From contig JBHGBF010000029.1 of NCBI GenBank assembly GCA_041946865.1, positions 1-39,134 on the forward strand: a DNA stretch of 39,134 nucleotides, given 5' to 3'. Position 1 is the first letter of the stretch. Each line of letters opens with the position of its first letter. This DNA comes from RPQK01 sp041946865. GTDB taxonomy: Bacteria > Acidobacteriota > UBA6911 > RPQK01. Of this stretch, positions 7,601 through 16,286 are shown piece by piece. A model generated the notes under the pieces. The model was not told where the DNA came from and searched no databases. It worked only from the letters and a program-made list of their open reading frames with translations. The translations under genes were made by a program, and so were the position numbers.

Positions 7601-10600
7601 CTAGAAATCGAGCCTGAGTGCGAGCTGAACCGTGCGCGGATCCAGGTTCTTGGTCAGGATCTGTCCGAAGTTCGAGCTGTTCACGCCAGTGCGGGGACTG
7701 GCCAGGTTCGGATGGTTGAAGAAATTGAAGAATTCGGAACGGAACTGCAGCTTCATTTCCTCTCTTATCCGGAAGCTCTTGTAAACCGCGGCGTCGAAGT
7801 AGCGGGCCGGCGGGCCAAAGAGAATGCCCGTCCCGGCGTCACCGAACGTCCCGGCATCCGGCGTCGTGAAAGCCGTGGTGTCAAACCACTTCGCCATAGT
7901 CGGGTTGTCCAGCTTGCCGTTGCCGACGCGCTTGGCCCGGACGGTGAAGATGCCGACGTTCGCCGTGTCACCGTTGTAGGTTACGGTGAACGGACTGCCG
8001 GACTGGTGCAGGATCGCAATGCCGGACACTGTCCACCCGCCGAGGATGGCATCAACGACTCCGCCCTGGTTCATCCACCTCATTCCCTTGCCAAAAGGCA
8101 GGTTGACGAGGAAATGCATCTTGTCCAAGTGCGGCACGTAGCCTCCCGGCCCGTTCCAGATGTCCTTTGCCCAGTAATAAGGGCCGGACTGGGTCATGTT
8201 CTTGGCCCAGGTGTGCGACCACTGGAACGTGTAGTTCGTGGCGTTCTTGCGCACCATGAACTCCAGGGCGTCGTACCGGGAATGCCCAGTGTGGAAAGTC
8301 CCGGTGATGCTGGAGTAGTCCTGATAAGGCCGGCGGGAAGCTACCGTCCCGGGGCCCATGGGCGCCTGGTTCAAGTCGTACCCGACCTCCGTTTTCAGGC
8401 TGTTCTGGTCCTGGAACGTGACCTCGCCGATGAAGTCATGCGGCAACTGATGCTGAACACCAAGGGTGAACTGCTGCAGGTAGGGTGTTCGCATGTAGGG
8501 ATCGCGGTAGTTCACGCTCGGCGCCGGAACGGCGCCGAGGGCGCCGCCGCCGAAAGGATCCGCCATCGTCAGATTCGGGTTCAACGTCTTGTCGGTTGAG
8601 AGGCTACCACCGTAGACCGGAACGTACGTGTTGTTGAACGCGGTGTTGCCATCCTCCAAGAGGTAGAAGATCCCGTATCCGCCGCGCACAACCGTCCTGG
8701 TGTTGCTGAAAGGACGCCAGGCAAAACCGAACCTCGGAGAGAGGTTGTTGTGGTCGCCGAACACCAGGGTGTGTTCCGGTAGGTTCGTGGTGGAGGCGAA
8801 CACAATTTTGTCCTTGTACCCGTTGTACAGGTACTGGTTCGTGGCCTCCTGGTCCAGCGTGCTGCCTGCAATGACGATCTTCTTGCTCACGGTGTCGAAA
8901 GTGGAGAAGCGGTCCCTGATCTCCGACGGCAAGCTGTTCAACTCATACCGCAGACCAAGGTTCAGGGTGAGGTTGGATGTGATCTTCCAGTCATCCTGAA
9001 CGTAGCCCACGTAGTCCCCATACTCTTGGCCGCTCAACACGTGAGCCAGGTTCTGCGAAACCGAGTACGGCAAGCCGAGCAAGTAGTCCCCAACGCCCGT
9101 TCCCGTGGCGGAGCCGTTGAAGGTCAGACTCATCTGGTATTCGGGGCCCTTCTCCTTCAGCATGTCCTGCGCACGACCCGTGAAGCCTGCCTTGATCAGG
9201 TGGTTCCCCTTGAACCAGCTGAGGTTCTGTGCGATCTCATAGGAGTTCTGAACGAAACCGAGCGGGAACCCCCACATGTGGAAGCCGCTGAAATCCGTGA
9301 TGTTGACCACCGGCATCCGGGTGTCAGGTATCGGCGTGGTGCCAAAACCCTTGATCTTGGTCGTGGGCAACTTGTCCGGGAGGTTGCTCTCCAGCAGCAG
9401 GTTCTCCCGGTGAAAGCCAAAGCGGGTCTCCGTGACCAGGTTGTTGGTCCAGGAACGGTCCCAACCCACGCCCATGTTGTAGAAATTCATGTCCTCCCGA
9501 TGGTTGAGGCTGGTGGCCGCCAGCGGAGCAGCCTCGCCAATGCGGGGCTGGATGTTAAATCGTCCGAACAGGTTGTCCTTCTCGCTCACCCGGTAGTCAA
9601 CGCGGCCGATGTACTGCTCCCAGTCACGAGACGTGGTAAACGGGCGGACGAAATTGTTGACGATGCCGGGCATGTTCGCGCGGCCCATCATGGCTTCCAT
9701 GTAGGCCAGCGCCACGGGAGCCAGACGAGCGGCAGGGATCACGTTGTTCGGGAATGGCTGACCCGTCGTCGGGTCCTTTACGACTTTGGTCGGAAGCAGC
9801 TCGCTCAGGTCACCACCCCGCATCTTGTCGGTGAAGACACTGCCCAGGGGTTGCACCGAAGAACGTTCCCGCTGCGCTTCGAAGTTGAAGAAGAAGAAGG
9901 CCTTGTTCTGAATGATGGGACCGCCGATGTTGGCGCCAAACTGGTGCCGCTTCAGCGTGTCCTGTTTGTGCGTCGTGTAATTGCCTGCATTCATCGCGTA
10001 GTTGCGCGCGAAGTCCCAGGCCGCGCCATGGAACCTGTTGGTCCCGCCCTTGGTGACCAGCTGGATCTGCGCGCCGCCGCGCCCGTACTCGGCTGCGAAC
10101 TGGCTCTTGTCAATCCTGAACTCCTGGACCGCGTCCACCGAGGGGTTCATGGCCGGTCCGTTCCAGATATTGAAGGTGTTGTCCACACCGTCAACCGAAT
10201 ACGAATTCTTGCTACTGGCGGTTCCGCCAACCGTCACAGCAGCGGCAAAGTCGGTGATCAGCGCCCCGCCGTAACGCCCAGTCACGCGAACGCCGGGCAT
10301 CAAGGCCGCCAGTTGACTGAACTCGCGGCCGTTGAGCGGCATCCCGATGACCTCCTTCTGGCTGACGATGGCGCCAACCACCGCTGTGTCGGTAGAGATC
10401 GCGGCGGCCGCTCCGGTGACCTCAACCGTGTTGGTTACCTCACCGACCTCCAGCCTCACATCCACACGCTTCTTCTCTCCGACCTGTACCTGGTTGCCGG
10501 AGTAAACCGCCTTCTTGAAACCGGGCATCTCAACCGTGACGGTGTACACGCCACTGTTCAAGTACGAGAAGGTGTAAACGCCGCTGTCGTTGGTAAGAGT

Positions 10601-10780
10601 TGTCTGCGTCGTCCCCTTCTGTTCATCCAGAAGAACGACACTCGCCCCCGGCACCACAGCTCCTGTCGCGTCAAACACGGTTCCGAGCACCTGGCCCTGA
10701 GGAATCTGGCCAAGTAGGCTTCCGGTGCTGACCAGGAGCAAGGTGCAGAACAAAAACAGAGTCAAGCGCATCTTTCCCAT
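7601..10780 (-). CDS. Oar-type TonB-dependent outer-membrane receptor
   Basis: This is an outer-membrane importer of about 1,059 aa. The start is ATG 10780, since GGAGGA lies 5 bases upstream and a signal peptide follows (LTLFLFCTLLLVSTGSLLG). Residues ~28-110 form a carboxypeptidase-regulatory-like beta domain (GTVFDATGAVVPGASV, YTVTVEMPGFKK). A plug domain follows with LNGREFSQLAALMPGVR, SVDGVDNTF and EYGRGGAQIQLVTKGGTN. The rest is a 22-stranded-type barrel ending in LALRLDF with a terminal Phe, as required for outer-membrane insertion. This architecture is typical of Acidobacteriota, where it is linked to carbohydrate uptake. It leads the minus-strand arm and has a LacI-like operator ~310 bases upstream. 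The ligand is unknown. Confidence 0.92.
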   Translation of the reverse strand: MGKMRLTLFLFCTLLLVSTGSLLGQIPQGQVLGTVFDATGAVVPGASVVLLDEQKGTTQTTLTNDSGVYTFSYLNSGVYTVTVEMPGFKKAVYSGNQVQVGEKKRVDVRLEVGEVTNTVEVTGAAAAISTDTAVVGAIVSQKEVIGMPLNGREFSQLAALMPGVRVTGRYGGALITDFAAAVTVGGTASSKNSYSVDGVDNTFNIWNGPAMNPSVDAVQEFRIDKSQFAAEYGRGGAQIQLVTKGGTNRFHGAAWDFARNYAMNAGNYTTHKQDTLKRHQFGANIGGPIIQNKAFFFFNFEAQRERSSVQPLGSVFTDKMRGGDLSELLPTKVVKDPTTGQPFPNNVIPAARLAPVALAYMEAMMGRANMPGIVNNFVRPFTTSRDWEQYIGRVDYRVSEKDNLFGRFNIQPRIGEAAPLAATSLNHREDMNFYNMGVGWDRSWTNNLVTETRFGFHRENLLLESNLPDKLPTTKIKGFGTTPIPDTRMPVVNITDFSGFHMWGFPLGFVQNSYEIAQNLSWFKGNHLIKAGFTGRAQDMLKEKGPEYQMSLTFNGSATGTGVGDYLLGLPYSVSQNLAHVLSGQEYGDYVGYVQDDWKITSNLTLNLGLRYELNSLPSEIRDRFSTFDTVSKKIVIAGSTLDQEATNQYLYNGYKDKIVFASTTNLPEHTLVFGDHNNLSPRFGFAWRPFSNTRTVVRGGYGIFYLLEDGNTAFNNTYVPVYGGSLSTDKTLNPNLTMADPFGGGALGAVPAPSVNYRDPYMRTPYLQQFTLGVQHQLPHDFIGEVTFQDQNSLKTEVGYDLNQAPMGPGTVASRRPYQDYSSITGTFHTGHSRYDALEFMVRKNATNYTFQWSHTWAKNMTQSGPYYWAKDIWNGPGGYVPHLDKMHFLVNLPFGKGMRWMNQGGVVDAILGGWTVSGIAILHQSGSPFTVTYNGDTANVGIFTVRAKRVGNGKLDNPTMAKWFDTTAFTTPDAGTFGDAGTGILFGPPARYFDAAVYKSFRIREEMKLQFRSEFFNFFNHPNLASPRTGVNSSNFGQILTKNLDPRTVQLALRLDF

Positions 10781-10996
10781 ACAGTCCTCCACTGGGAGCA
10801 GGAGCTCACCGCCCCGGCCCTTCGACCCGACTGCAGCCATCCCCGCCTGGGAGAGGGGTGGCCATCTTCTCGACAAACTGAGCCTGTGATGCCATTACCG
10901 GCAGCCGAGCGGCTGCCGTCGAGATCCAGTTTTGAGCACACACTGATGAATACGGAACCCATCAGATTCGATACACTGTCATAACTGGTTTTCACA

Positions 10997-11002
10997 AGTC
11001 AA
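10997..11002 (-). promoter_or_regulatory. Possible -35 element for the TonB receptor gene
   Basis: On the minus strand CCTGTTGACT occurs about 215 bases before the receptor start, and the same CCTGTTGAC appears in the promoter upstream of the 16287 gene. No convincing -10 follows at 17 bases; the nearest candidates are TATGAC (13 bases) and TATCGA (23 bases). This is a weak call. Confidence 0.25.
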
Positions 11003-11090
11003 CAGGTTTTTGAAAACAGTTTCTTTGACCAGATAGTCGCAACTCTGTCTGAGCGCCTAGTGTCTTAGCTGGCTTGGCTTTCTGAATCAT

Positions 11091-11102
11091 GAAAGCGCTT
11101 TC
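11091..11102. promoter_or_regulatory. LacI-type operator GAAAGCGCTTTC upstream of the TonB gene
   Basis: A perfect 12-bp palindrome with the central CG typical of LacI-family operators lies in the gap between the divergent TonB (10780) and URO-D (11715) genes. The context TGAAAGCGCTTT also occurs at 39050-39061 (reverse strand), beside the original upstream region of lacI. The remainder of the gap 10781-11714 holds no gene I can support; the ORFs there have biased, low-complexity translations. Confidence 0.6.
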
Positions 11103-11714
11103 CTTACAAATCCACACCAGATCGGGGACCGATTCCCTGCTCTCGCCAGATGCTCCTGACCGAAGCAAGGAACATCGCCGCGTTACGTAAACCGGGTGAT
11201 CTGAGCCGAATTTCGTTTTGACTATCCTTTTCATCAGGAAGTCATCAGCTATGCAGACCGCTCCATCGCCGCCACTCTGATAACCTCTTCCAGTCCCGAA
11301 AGAGCGTTGAGTCGAAGCCCCGGTCGCCGGAGCCCTGTGTTGGGGCCGAGGGGAGAGAGGCTGCGCCGTCGGGGGAGGGCGGCGTAAATACTTCGCCACC
11401 TGCCACGCCCCTCCGCGAGGCACCCTTCTTGCGCGGCTGGCCACACCGGATTCCCTCATCCCTTCGGGACTCCGAGCTCCAGCGAACGCATTTATGACTC
11501 AGGGACACTTGCGCCGAAGATCCGATTTTTGTCTGGAACCGACTACATCTACCGCAACTTCAATCTCAGGAAAGGATAAGGGCAGAGACAGGCGGCAGCA
11601 TCCGAAGCATTCCTGAAAACCTGTTACGGCAGGGGCTTGTGCAGTGCAAGAGCTTGTGACATCCTAGCGAAGCCCGTAGAGCTGGCGCTTCTGTGTGAGC
11701 CAAGGGTCAGCGTT

Positions 11715-12863
11715 ATGACAACCACTTCCTCGGGTTCTCCCTACAGTGGCAGGCAGAGGCTGTTGGCGGTTTTCAAGGGAGAGCCGGTTGATCGCATCCC
11801 GGTCGCGCCTTTTGTCCACGCCAACCTGGTCAGGGCGTACTTCGGCCTTTCTAACGATACAGACGTGGTGGAAAAGACGGTTTCGGTTTACGAAGCCTTC
11901 GGGCTCGATCTGATCCACCGGAACTGCACTCCGACTTGCGACGACCTCAACCTGGCGGGGGATGGCTGGAAACCGGAGATCGCCAAGACCTTGGAGGGGC
12001 GAAACGAAACCACTCGCACGGTTATCCGAACCCCGGGCGGCACTCTCGAGCAGGTTCATCAGCTTACTTGGTTCTCCCCATACGACGCGGAGTCAACGGC
12101 GGTCGACTATCTCATAAAGTCAGAAACCGACCTCGACCTGCTCGTCAGGTATCAGCCGCCGGTCGGTGTCGTGGACGCAAGCCCTATCAGGAAGGCCAGG
12201 CTGGCCGTCGCAGACGAGGGGCTGATTGCCCCCTGGGTCCAGGGGGCTTTCAACCACGTGGCCTTCTACTTCAGGCGGATCGACGACCTGTTGACCGACG
12301 CCATGCTCAATCCCCCCTTCTATCACCGGATGATGGAGTACTTCCTGGAGAGGAACCAAGCCTTCATCGGCCAGTTGATCGAAGCCGGAGTGGACATCCT
12401 GAGCTACGCGGGGAACATCGGCTCGGCCAAGATGATCGGCGAGGGGTTTTTCCGGGAGTTCGTTCTTCCGTACGAACGCCGGCTGATCCAGTTCATCGAA
12501 AGCAAGGGAGTGTTCGTTCTGTATCACAACTGCGGCTACGCCCGGAGGCTGCTGCATGCCTACAATGAGCTTGGTATGACCGCGTATGAATCGCTGACTC
12601 CGCCACCGTACGGGGACACAGACCTAGACGAAGCGTTCGAAATCCTCGATCCCAAGCTCGTCTTGATCGGCAACGTCGATCAGATCGAGTTCGTGGTCAA
12701 GGCCACGCCGGCTGAGATCAGACGCCGAGTCGCAGAAGTGCTGGACAAGGCGAGGCGGCGAGGTCGTTTCATCCTTGGGACCAGCGATTACTTCAACGAG
12801 TTCACCCCCCACGAGAACATTCGTGCCTTTGCGGACACCGGGCGGGAATGCGGCTGGTATTAG
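11715..12863 (+). CDS. Uroporphyrinogen decarboxylase (URO-D/MtaA) family protein
   Basis: The protein is 382 aa from ATG 11715, preceded by AAGGG; the start 78 bases upstream adds an unlikely leader. Family features are the opening SGRQRLLAVFKGEPVDRIPVAP, the barrel segment EAGVDILSYAGNIGSAKM, the HNCGYA motif that in MtaA/CmuA-like methyltransferases helps bind zinc, and a C-terminal RGRFILGTSDYFNEFTPHENI. These relatives are more often corrinoid or C1 methyltransferases, or proteins of unknown role in sugar clusters, than heme enzymes; no other heme gene is near. It converges on the broken symporter gene 57 bases downstream. Substrate is unknown. Confidence 0.82.
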   Translation: MTTTSSGSPYSGRQRLLAVFKGEPVDRIPVAPFVHANLVRAYFGLSNDTDVVEKTVSVYEAFGLDLIHRNCTPTCDDLNLAGDGWKPEIAKTLEGRNETTRTVIRTPGGTLEQVHQLTWFSPYDAESTAVDYLIKSETDLDLLVRYQPPVGVVDASPIRKARLAVADEGLIAPWVQGAFNHVAFYFRRIDDLLTDAMLNPPFYHRMMEYFLERNQAFIGQLIEAGVDILSYAGNIGSAKMIGEGFFREFVLPYERRLIQFIESKGVFVLYHNCGYARRLLHAYNELGMTAYESLTPPPYGDTDLDEAFEILDPKLVLIGNVDQIEFVVKATPAEIRRRVAEVLDKARRRGRFILGTSDYFNEFTPHENIRAFADTGRECGWY

Positions 12864-12920
12864 CCGGGCTTTCGCCGACTGATCCTATATCAGGCCGCTT
12901 TTGGGACTGACCGAACTTCC

Positions 12921-14554
12921 TCAAAAATCCGGGGTTAGTGTCGGTGCCGGGCGTCCGCGTGGACCGTGGAGAGCGTCATCGGAATTGAATGTAAAAAGGA
13001 TAACCACGATGGTCACGATAGTCCACCACACCACCGGGCTCGTCGCGACATCCTTCCAGGATCGGCGATGCTTTTCCGCCCTCGTCCCCTGCAGCGTCCA
13101 GATCAGGCCTTTCAGCTCTTCCTCGGACTTAAGCTTACCCGCAAGGCTGACGAGATACCCGATGACCATGCACGCCCAGAACACGATCCCCGTTCGGTTC
13201 GCGAAAGCCAGGTTCGGAAAGATCCAGTCCAGCGCAAGAGACAGGACGACCGTGAGCGCGCCGGACGCCAACGCCCCCGCCTGGGTCGCGCCTTTCCAGA
13301 AGATCCCCAGCAGGAACATGCTGGCAATCCCCGGGGCGAAGTAGCCGTAGGCGTCCATCAGGTAGATGAAAACCGGCTTTGTGGAATAGGAGATCATCAC
13401 GGCCGCCCAGAAGATGCCGGACAACACCACCGCCACTCCCACCCACTTGCCGAAGCGCACCACCTGGGCGTCGGTCGCTTTCGGGCGGAAATACGGCTGG
13501 TATCATAGAAATCGACGCTCGCAATCGTCGTGCAGGAGTTCACCGCGCCCGAAACGTGAGACATGATCGCCGCAATTAGGCCGGCAAGCACCAAGCCGAT
13601 CAGCCCCGGCGGGAGCAGGTTCTGGACCAGCGTGGGGAAAGCCAGGTCAGGCTTTTCAAGGTTGGGAAAGAGCCTGGCCGCCATCAGCCCGGGGACGACG
13701 GTGAGGAGAGGCAGGAGAAACTTGACGTACTGCGCCATCACCACACCCAGGTGGGCGTGTTTCTCGCTCCGAGAAGCCAGCGCCCTCTGCACGATGAACT
13801 GGTTGGTCGCCCAGTAGAAAGTGCTGACGCACAGTACTCCTCCGAGATACTGGGTCCAGGGATAGTCGGGATCGCTGACCGGGAGCCAAAGGTCCCATTC
13901 GTGTGAAGTGGCAAGAACCTGCGACCAACCGCCGGCGGCGTTGATGGTGACAGCCGACAGGATGCCGCCGCCGAGAAGCAGCACCCCGAGTTGGAGCATC
14001 TCCGTCCACACGACCGCCCGGAGGCCTCCCGTGATCGTGTAGACCGCGGTCATGGCCGCGAGCAGGATGATGCTCGCCAACATCGGAAAGCCGAGCAGCG
14101 AGTGCAGCGCCAGAGCCCCGAGGTAGAGAACGGCGCTGATCTCAATAAAAATATAGATCAGGATGATCAGCCCCCTGTAAGCCGTGCGCGCCACTGCGCC
14201 GTAACGCCGGTGCGCGCACTCTGGCATCGTGTAGAACCCGTTCTTCAGGTAGAAGGGCAGGAAGATCCACAAGAGCGCGTTGAGACCGATCAGGATCGCC
14301 GCCCACTCCGCTGTTATGGCCACGAATCCGCGGTCGTACGAAGCTCCCGTCATGCCCACGAACTAATGGCTGCTCAGGTTGGAAGCTACGATGCTCCCGC
14401 CGACCATCCACCAGGGCAGACGGTCGCCGGCCAGGAAGTAATCACGGCGTGTGCCGACGGTTTTCCGGGCGGCATACATCCCGAGAGCGAGAACGACGAT
14501 CATGTAGACGGCGAAAATCGAAAGATCAATCGTGTTGAGACTCAAGTTGCACAC
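12921..14554 (-). pseudogene. Sodium:solute symporter (SSS family), stop codon plus frameshift
   Basis: Three ORF pieces make one ~540-residue permease. The first begins at GTG 14554 after GGGGAGG and contains DLSIFAVYMIVVLALGMYAARK and FLAGDRLPWWMVGGSIVASNLSSH. It then meets an in-frame TAG (14363-14365) where the family has SHQFVGM, consistent with a CAG-to-TAG change. The frame continues through TAVYTITGGLRAVVWTEMLQ, the SSS signature region, to SGAVNSCTTIASVDFY. A -1 shift near 13500 leads to YQPYFRPKATDAQVVRFGKWVG and the last membrane helices. Hydrophobic helices are otherwise preserved, so inactivation looks recent. It probably imported a monosaccharide or uronate. Confidence 0.85.
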
Positions 14555-14626
14555 CCGTTCCCTCCCCGTTCCCTGGAAAAGTGAGGTCTCGATCGCCCAA
14601 TGTCCTCTCATTTTTCGGAGACGTCC

Positions 14627-14723
14627 GAAAAAGCCGAGCACGAGCACGAAAAATCCTGGATTCGAATACACTCAACGGTGACAATCTGTTACCTGACCCT
14701 GGTTCTTCGTCCTCGGCTTTTTC
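14627..14723. repeat. Inverted repeat in the symporter upstream region
   Basis: GAAAAAGCCGAG (14627-14638) is matched by CTCGGCTTTTTC (14712-14723). It lies between the symporter start and the IS1595-type element. Its role is unknown; it could form a hairpin in the leader. Nothing else is visible in 14555-14744. Confidence 0.4.
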
Positions 14724-14744
14724 GTCTTTCGGCCAAAAAGTGAA

Positions 14745-15737
14745 GATGGGTATCCACTTGACTCAACCTCACCCTACGTATTGTGGTGAATCAGCATTCG
14801 AAATGGTTTGGGCTCGACTTGGACGGCTTGCTGTACGAGCCGGCAGAACAACTTCCTCCGTGAGGCTGACTTGCGCCGATTAAACCGGAACGTGAATTCG
14901 TCGAGGTAGTAATCCAATTGATTCTGACCGACGGCCGTCTGATGAACACCCGACAACCAACGCTTCAGCAAGGAGACAACGCGGTGAACCCGCGGAAGCA
15001 GCTCGCTCGCCGTTCGTGCGCTATGTTTGATGACTCGAGGCTCGTGGCGGAAACCTTCCAGAGCGCCATAAGCCGACCAGCCGTCAGTGACCACCACGCT
15101 TCCCGGCTCGATGCTCTCCCGTATGAACCCATGCAGAGTCGGCCGGTTGAGATCATTGATACGACGCATGCGGATTCGCCCGATCCCAGGGCCGTCCTCC
15201 TGAGCGGCCACGATGACCAGCGCCTTGTCTTCGATCAATCGGCCCACAACGCCCTCTTCTTCTGCTCCCCAGTAGGTTTCGTCAACTTCCACACCACCCG
15301 TCAGACGATCCCGCCCCGGACGGACCATTGCTCGGCGCAGCTTGTGCAACATTGCCCAGGCCGTCTCGTAGCTGCCCAAACCCAATACCCGTTGGATGCC
15401 CAGCGCACTCGCTCCGTGTTTCTGGCTTGTTACCAGCCATATAGCCCGGAACCAAAGGACCATGGAAGCCGTGTATCTTGGAAGATGGTCCCGGCGGTCA
15501 CCGATACCTGGTGGCGACAACCGCCACACAACCACAGGTTCCTAACCATCGGCCAGGCCTTCCTGCCTCGGCAGCGCGGACAAATGAACCCATTCGGCCA
15601 CCGCAGAGCAAACAGGTACTCGCGACACGCCTGTTCCGTAGAGAACCGTCGTTCCAGTTCCATCAGTGTCCGGGGATAGTCCTCCATGCCCCTGAACCCT
15701 ATATGTTGCGGTTGGTTGAGTCAAGTGGATACCCATC
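14745..15737 (-). mobile_element. Complete IS1595-family (ISXO2-like) insertion sequence, 993 bp
   Basis: The ends 14745-14768 and 15714-15737 are perfect 24-bp inverted repeats beginning GATGGGTATCCACTTGACTC. They are flanked by an 8-bp direct repeat AAAGTGAA at 14737-14744 and 15738-15745. Eight-base duplications are the rule for IS1595. Exact ends and duplication indicate a recent insertion. It landed between the symporter upstream region and the leader of the 16287 operon. Confidence 0.95.
14774..15687 (-). pseudogene. IS1595-family transposase, interrupted by a -1 frameshift
   Basis: The N-terminal frame (15687 to about 15462) has the zinc-ribbon of this family, FICPRCRGRKAW and LCGGCRHQVSVTAGTIF. 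The rest follows in another frame: MVLWFRAIWLVTSQK, ALGIQRVLGLGSYETAWAML and the ISXO2-like DDE core with VEVDETYWGAEEE and VVTDGWSAYGAL. Homology crosses frames at CTTCCATGG (15461-15465), equal to one missing base or a -1 slip. Family members are normally single-frame, so this copy is probably inactive unless the base is a sequencing error. The ends of the element are intact. Confidence 0.88.
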
Positions 15738-15839
15738 AAAGTGAATAGCGATTACGCGCTTCGCCCGTTCACTTTACATCTTAAGAAGCTCGCGAGTAAA
15801 CGGTTTCAAAACGGTTTGCACCAGCGGCCCACTCGCTTA

Positions 15840-15998
15840 TGGAGTGCGGCGGCAACCAGAGGCCGAGGCTATATCAGGCCTCGACGCGACGCCGCTTTGG
15901 CCCTGCTTTGCCTCGGCCCCGTTGGTCGTACTGGTTGCCAACGCGGCGTCGCCAGGACTCCTGATAAGGTGCCGTCGTCCTTCTGCCGACGCACTCCA
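15840..15998. repeat. Palindromic intergenic repeat
   Basis: The outer arms TGGAGTGCG (15840-15848) and CGCACTCCA (15990-15998) enclose nested pairs such as GGCAACCAG with CTGGTTGCC and CCGAGGC with GCCTCGG. The core GGAGTGCGGCGGCA followed later by GACGCCGCTTTGG is a common form of dispersed repeat. The stretch 15746-16286 contains this, the promoter and the operator, and no supported gene. Confidence 0.6.
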
Positions 15999-16219
15999 CA
16001 TGAGCCCTGCTCTTATTAGCAAATCAGTGTACATTTTCAAAACCCTCGCGACGTGCGCGGCTCCTTCCCGGGCGACCGAAAGGCGCCGCGCACGCTGCGA
16101 GCGCTCTGTGCGAGCGCCTTTAGTAAGCGGACCACAATTCGGAGGCGTGCCTGGAGAAGATGACAGCGGTCCAGAGATGTGTATGAAGTGCATCTTCTTG
16201 ACGCATTTTCGCATTCCTG

Positions 16220-16248
16220 TTGACACAGGACCGGCTCGGTGCCATAAA
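16220..16248 (+). promoter_or_regulatory. Sigma-70-like promoter of the 16287-21705 operon
   Basis: TTGACA (16220-16225) is separated by 17 bases from CATAAA (16243-16248, 4/6 match to TATAAT). Transcription would begin at about 16255, inside the palindrome described next, 32 bases before the first ATG. Confidence 0.6.
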
Positions 16249-16254
16249 CTCTAC

Positions 16255-16266
16255 GTAACCGGTTAC
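16255..16266. promoter_or_regulatory. LacI-type operator GTAACCGGTTAC
   Basis: A perfect 12-bp palindrome with central CG overlaps the expected transcription start. That position would let a bound LacI-family repressor block the promoter, as at the classical lac operator. The half-site (GTAACC) differs from the GAAAGC half-site at 11091 and 39050, so it may be read by a different regulator, or by a tolerant one. Confidence 0.65.
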
Positions 16267-16286
16267 AGTGAGAGGACCGGCCCCAG

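Noticed and set aside
9026..10717. 563-aa plus-strand ORF inside the TonB receptor gene
   Set aside because: The minus-strand frame has clear receptor motifs; this is its shadow.
11181..11196. Second GTAACCGGTTAC-like operator (CGTTACGTAAACCGGG)
   Set aside because: It shares only TACGTAA and CCGG with the 16255 site and is not palindromic.
10992..11459. Minus-strand ORFs in the TonB-URO-D gap
   Set aside because: Translations are Arg/Ser/Pro-rich without recognisable features and cross the operator.
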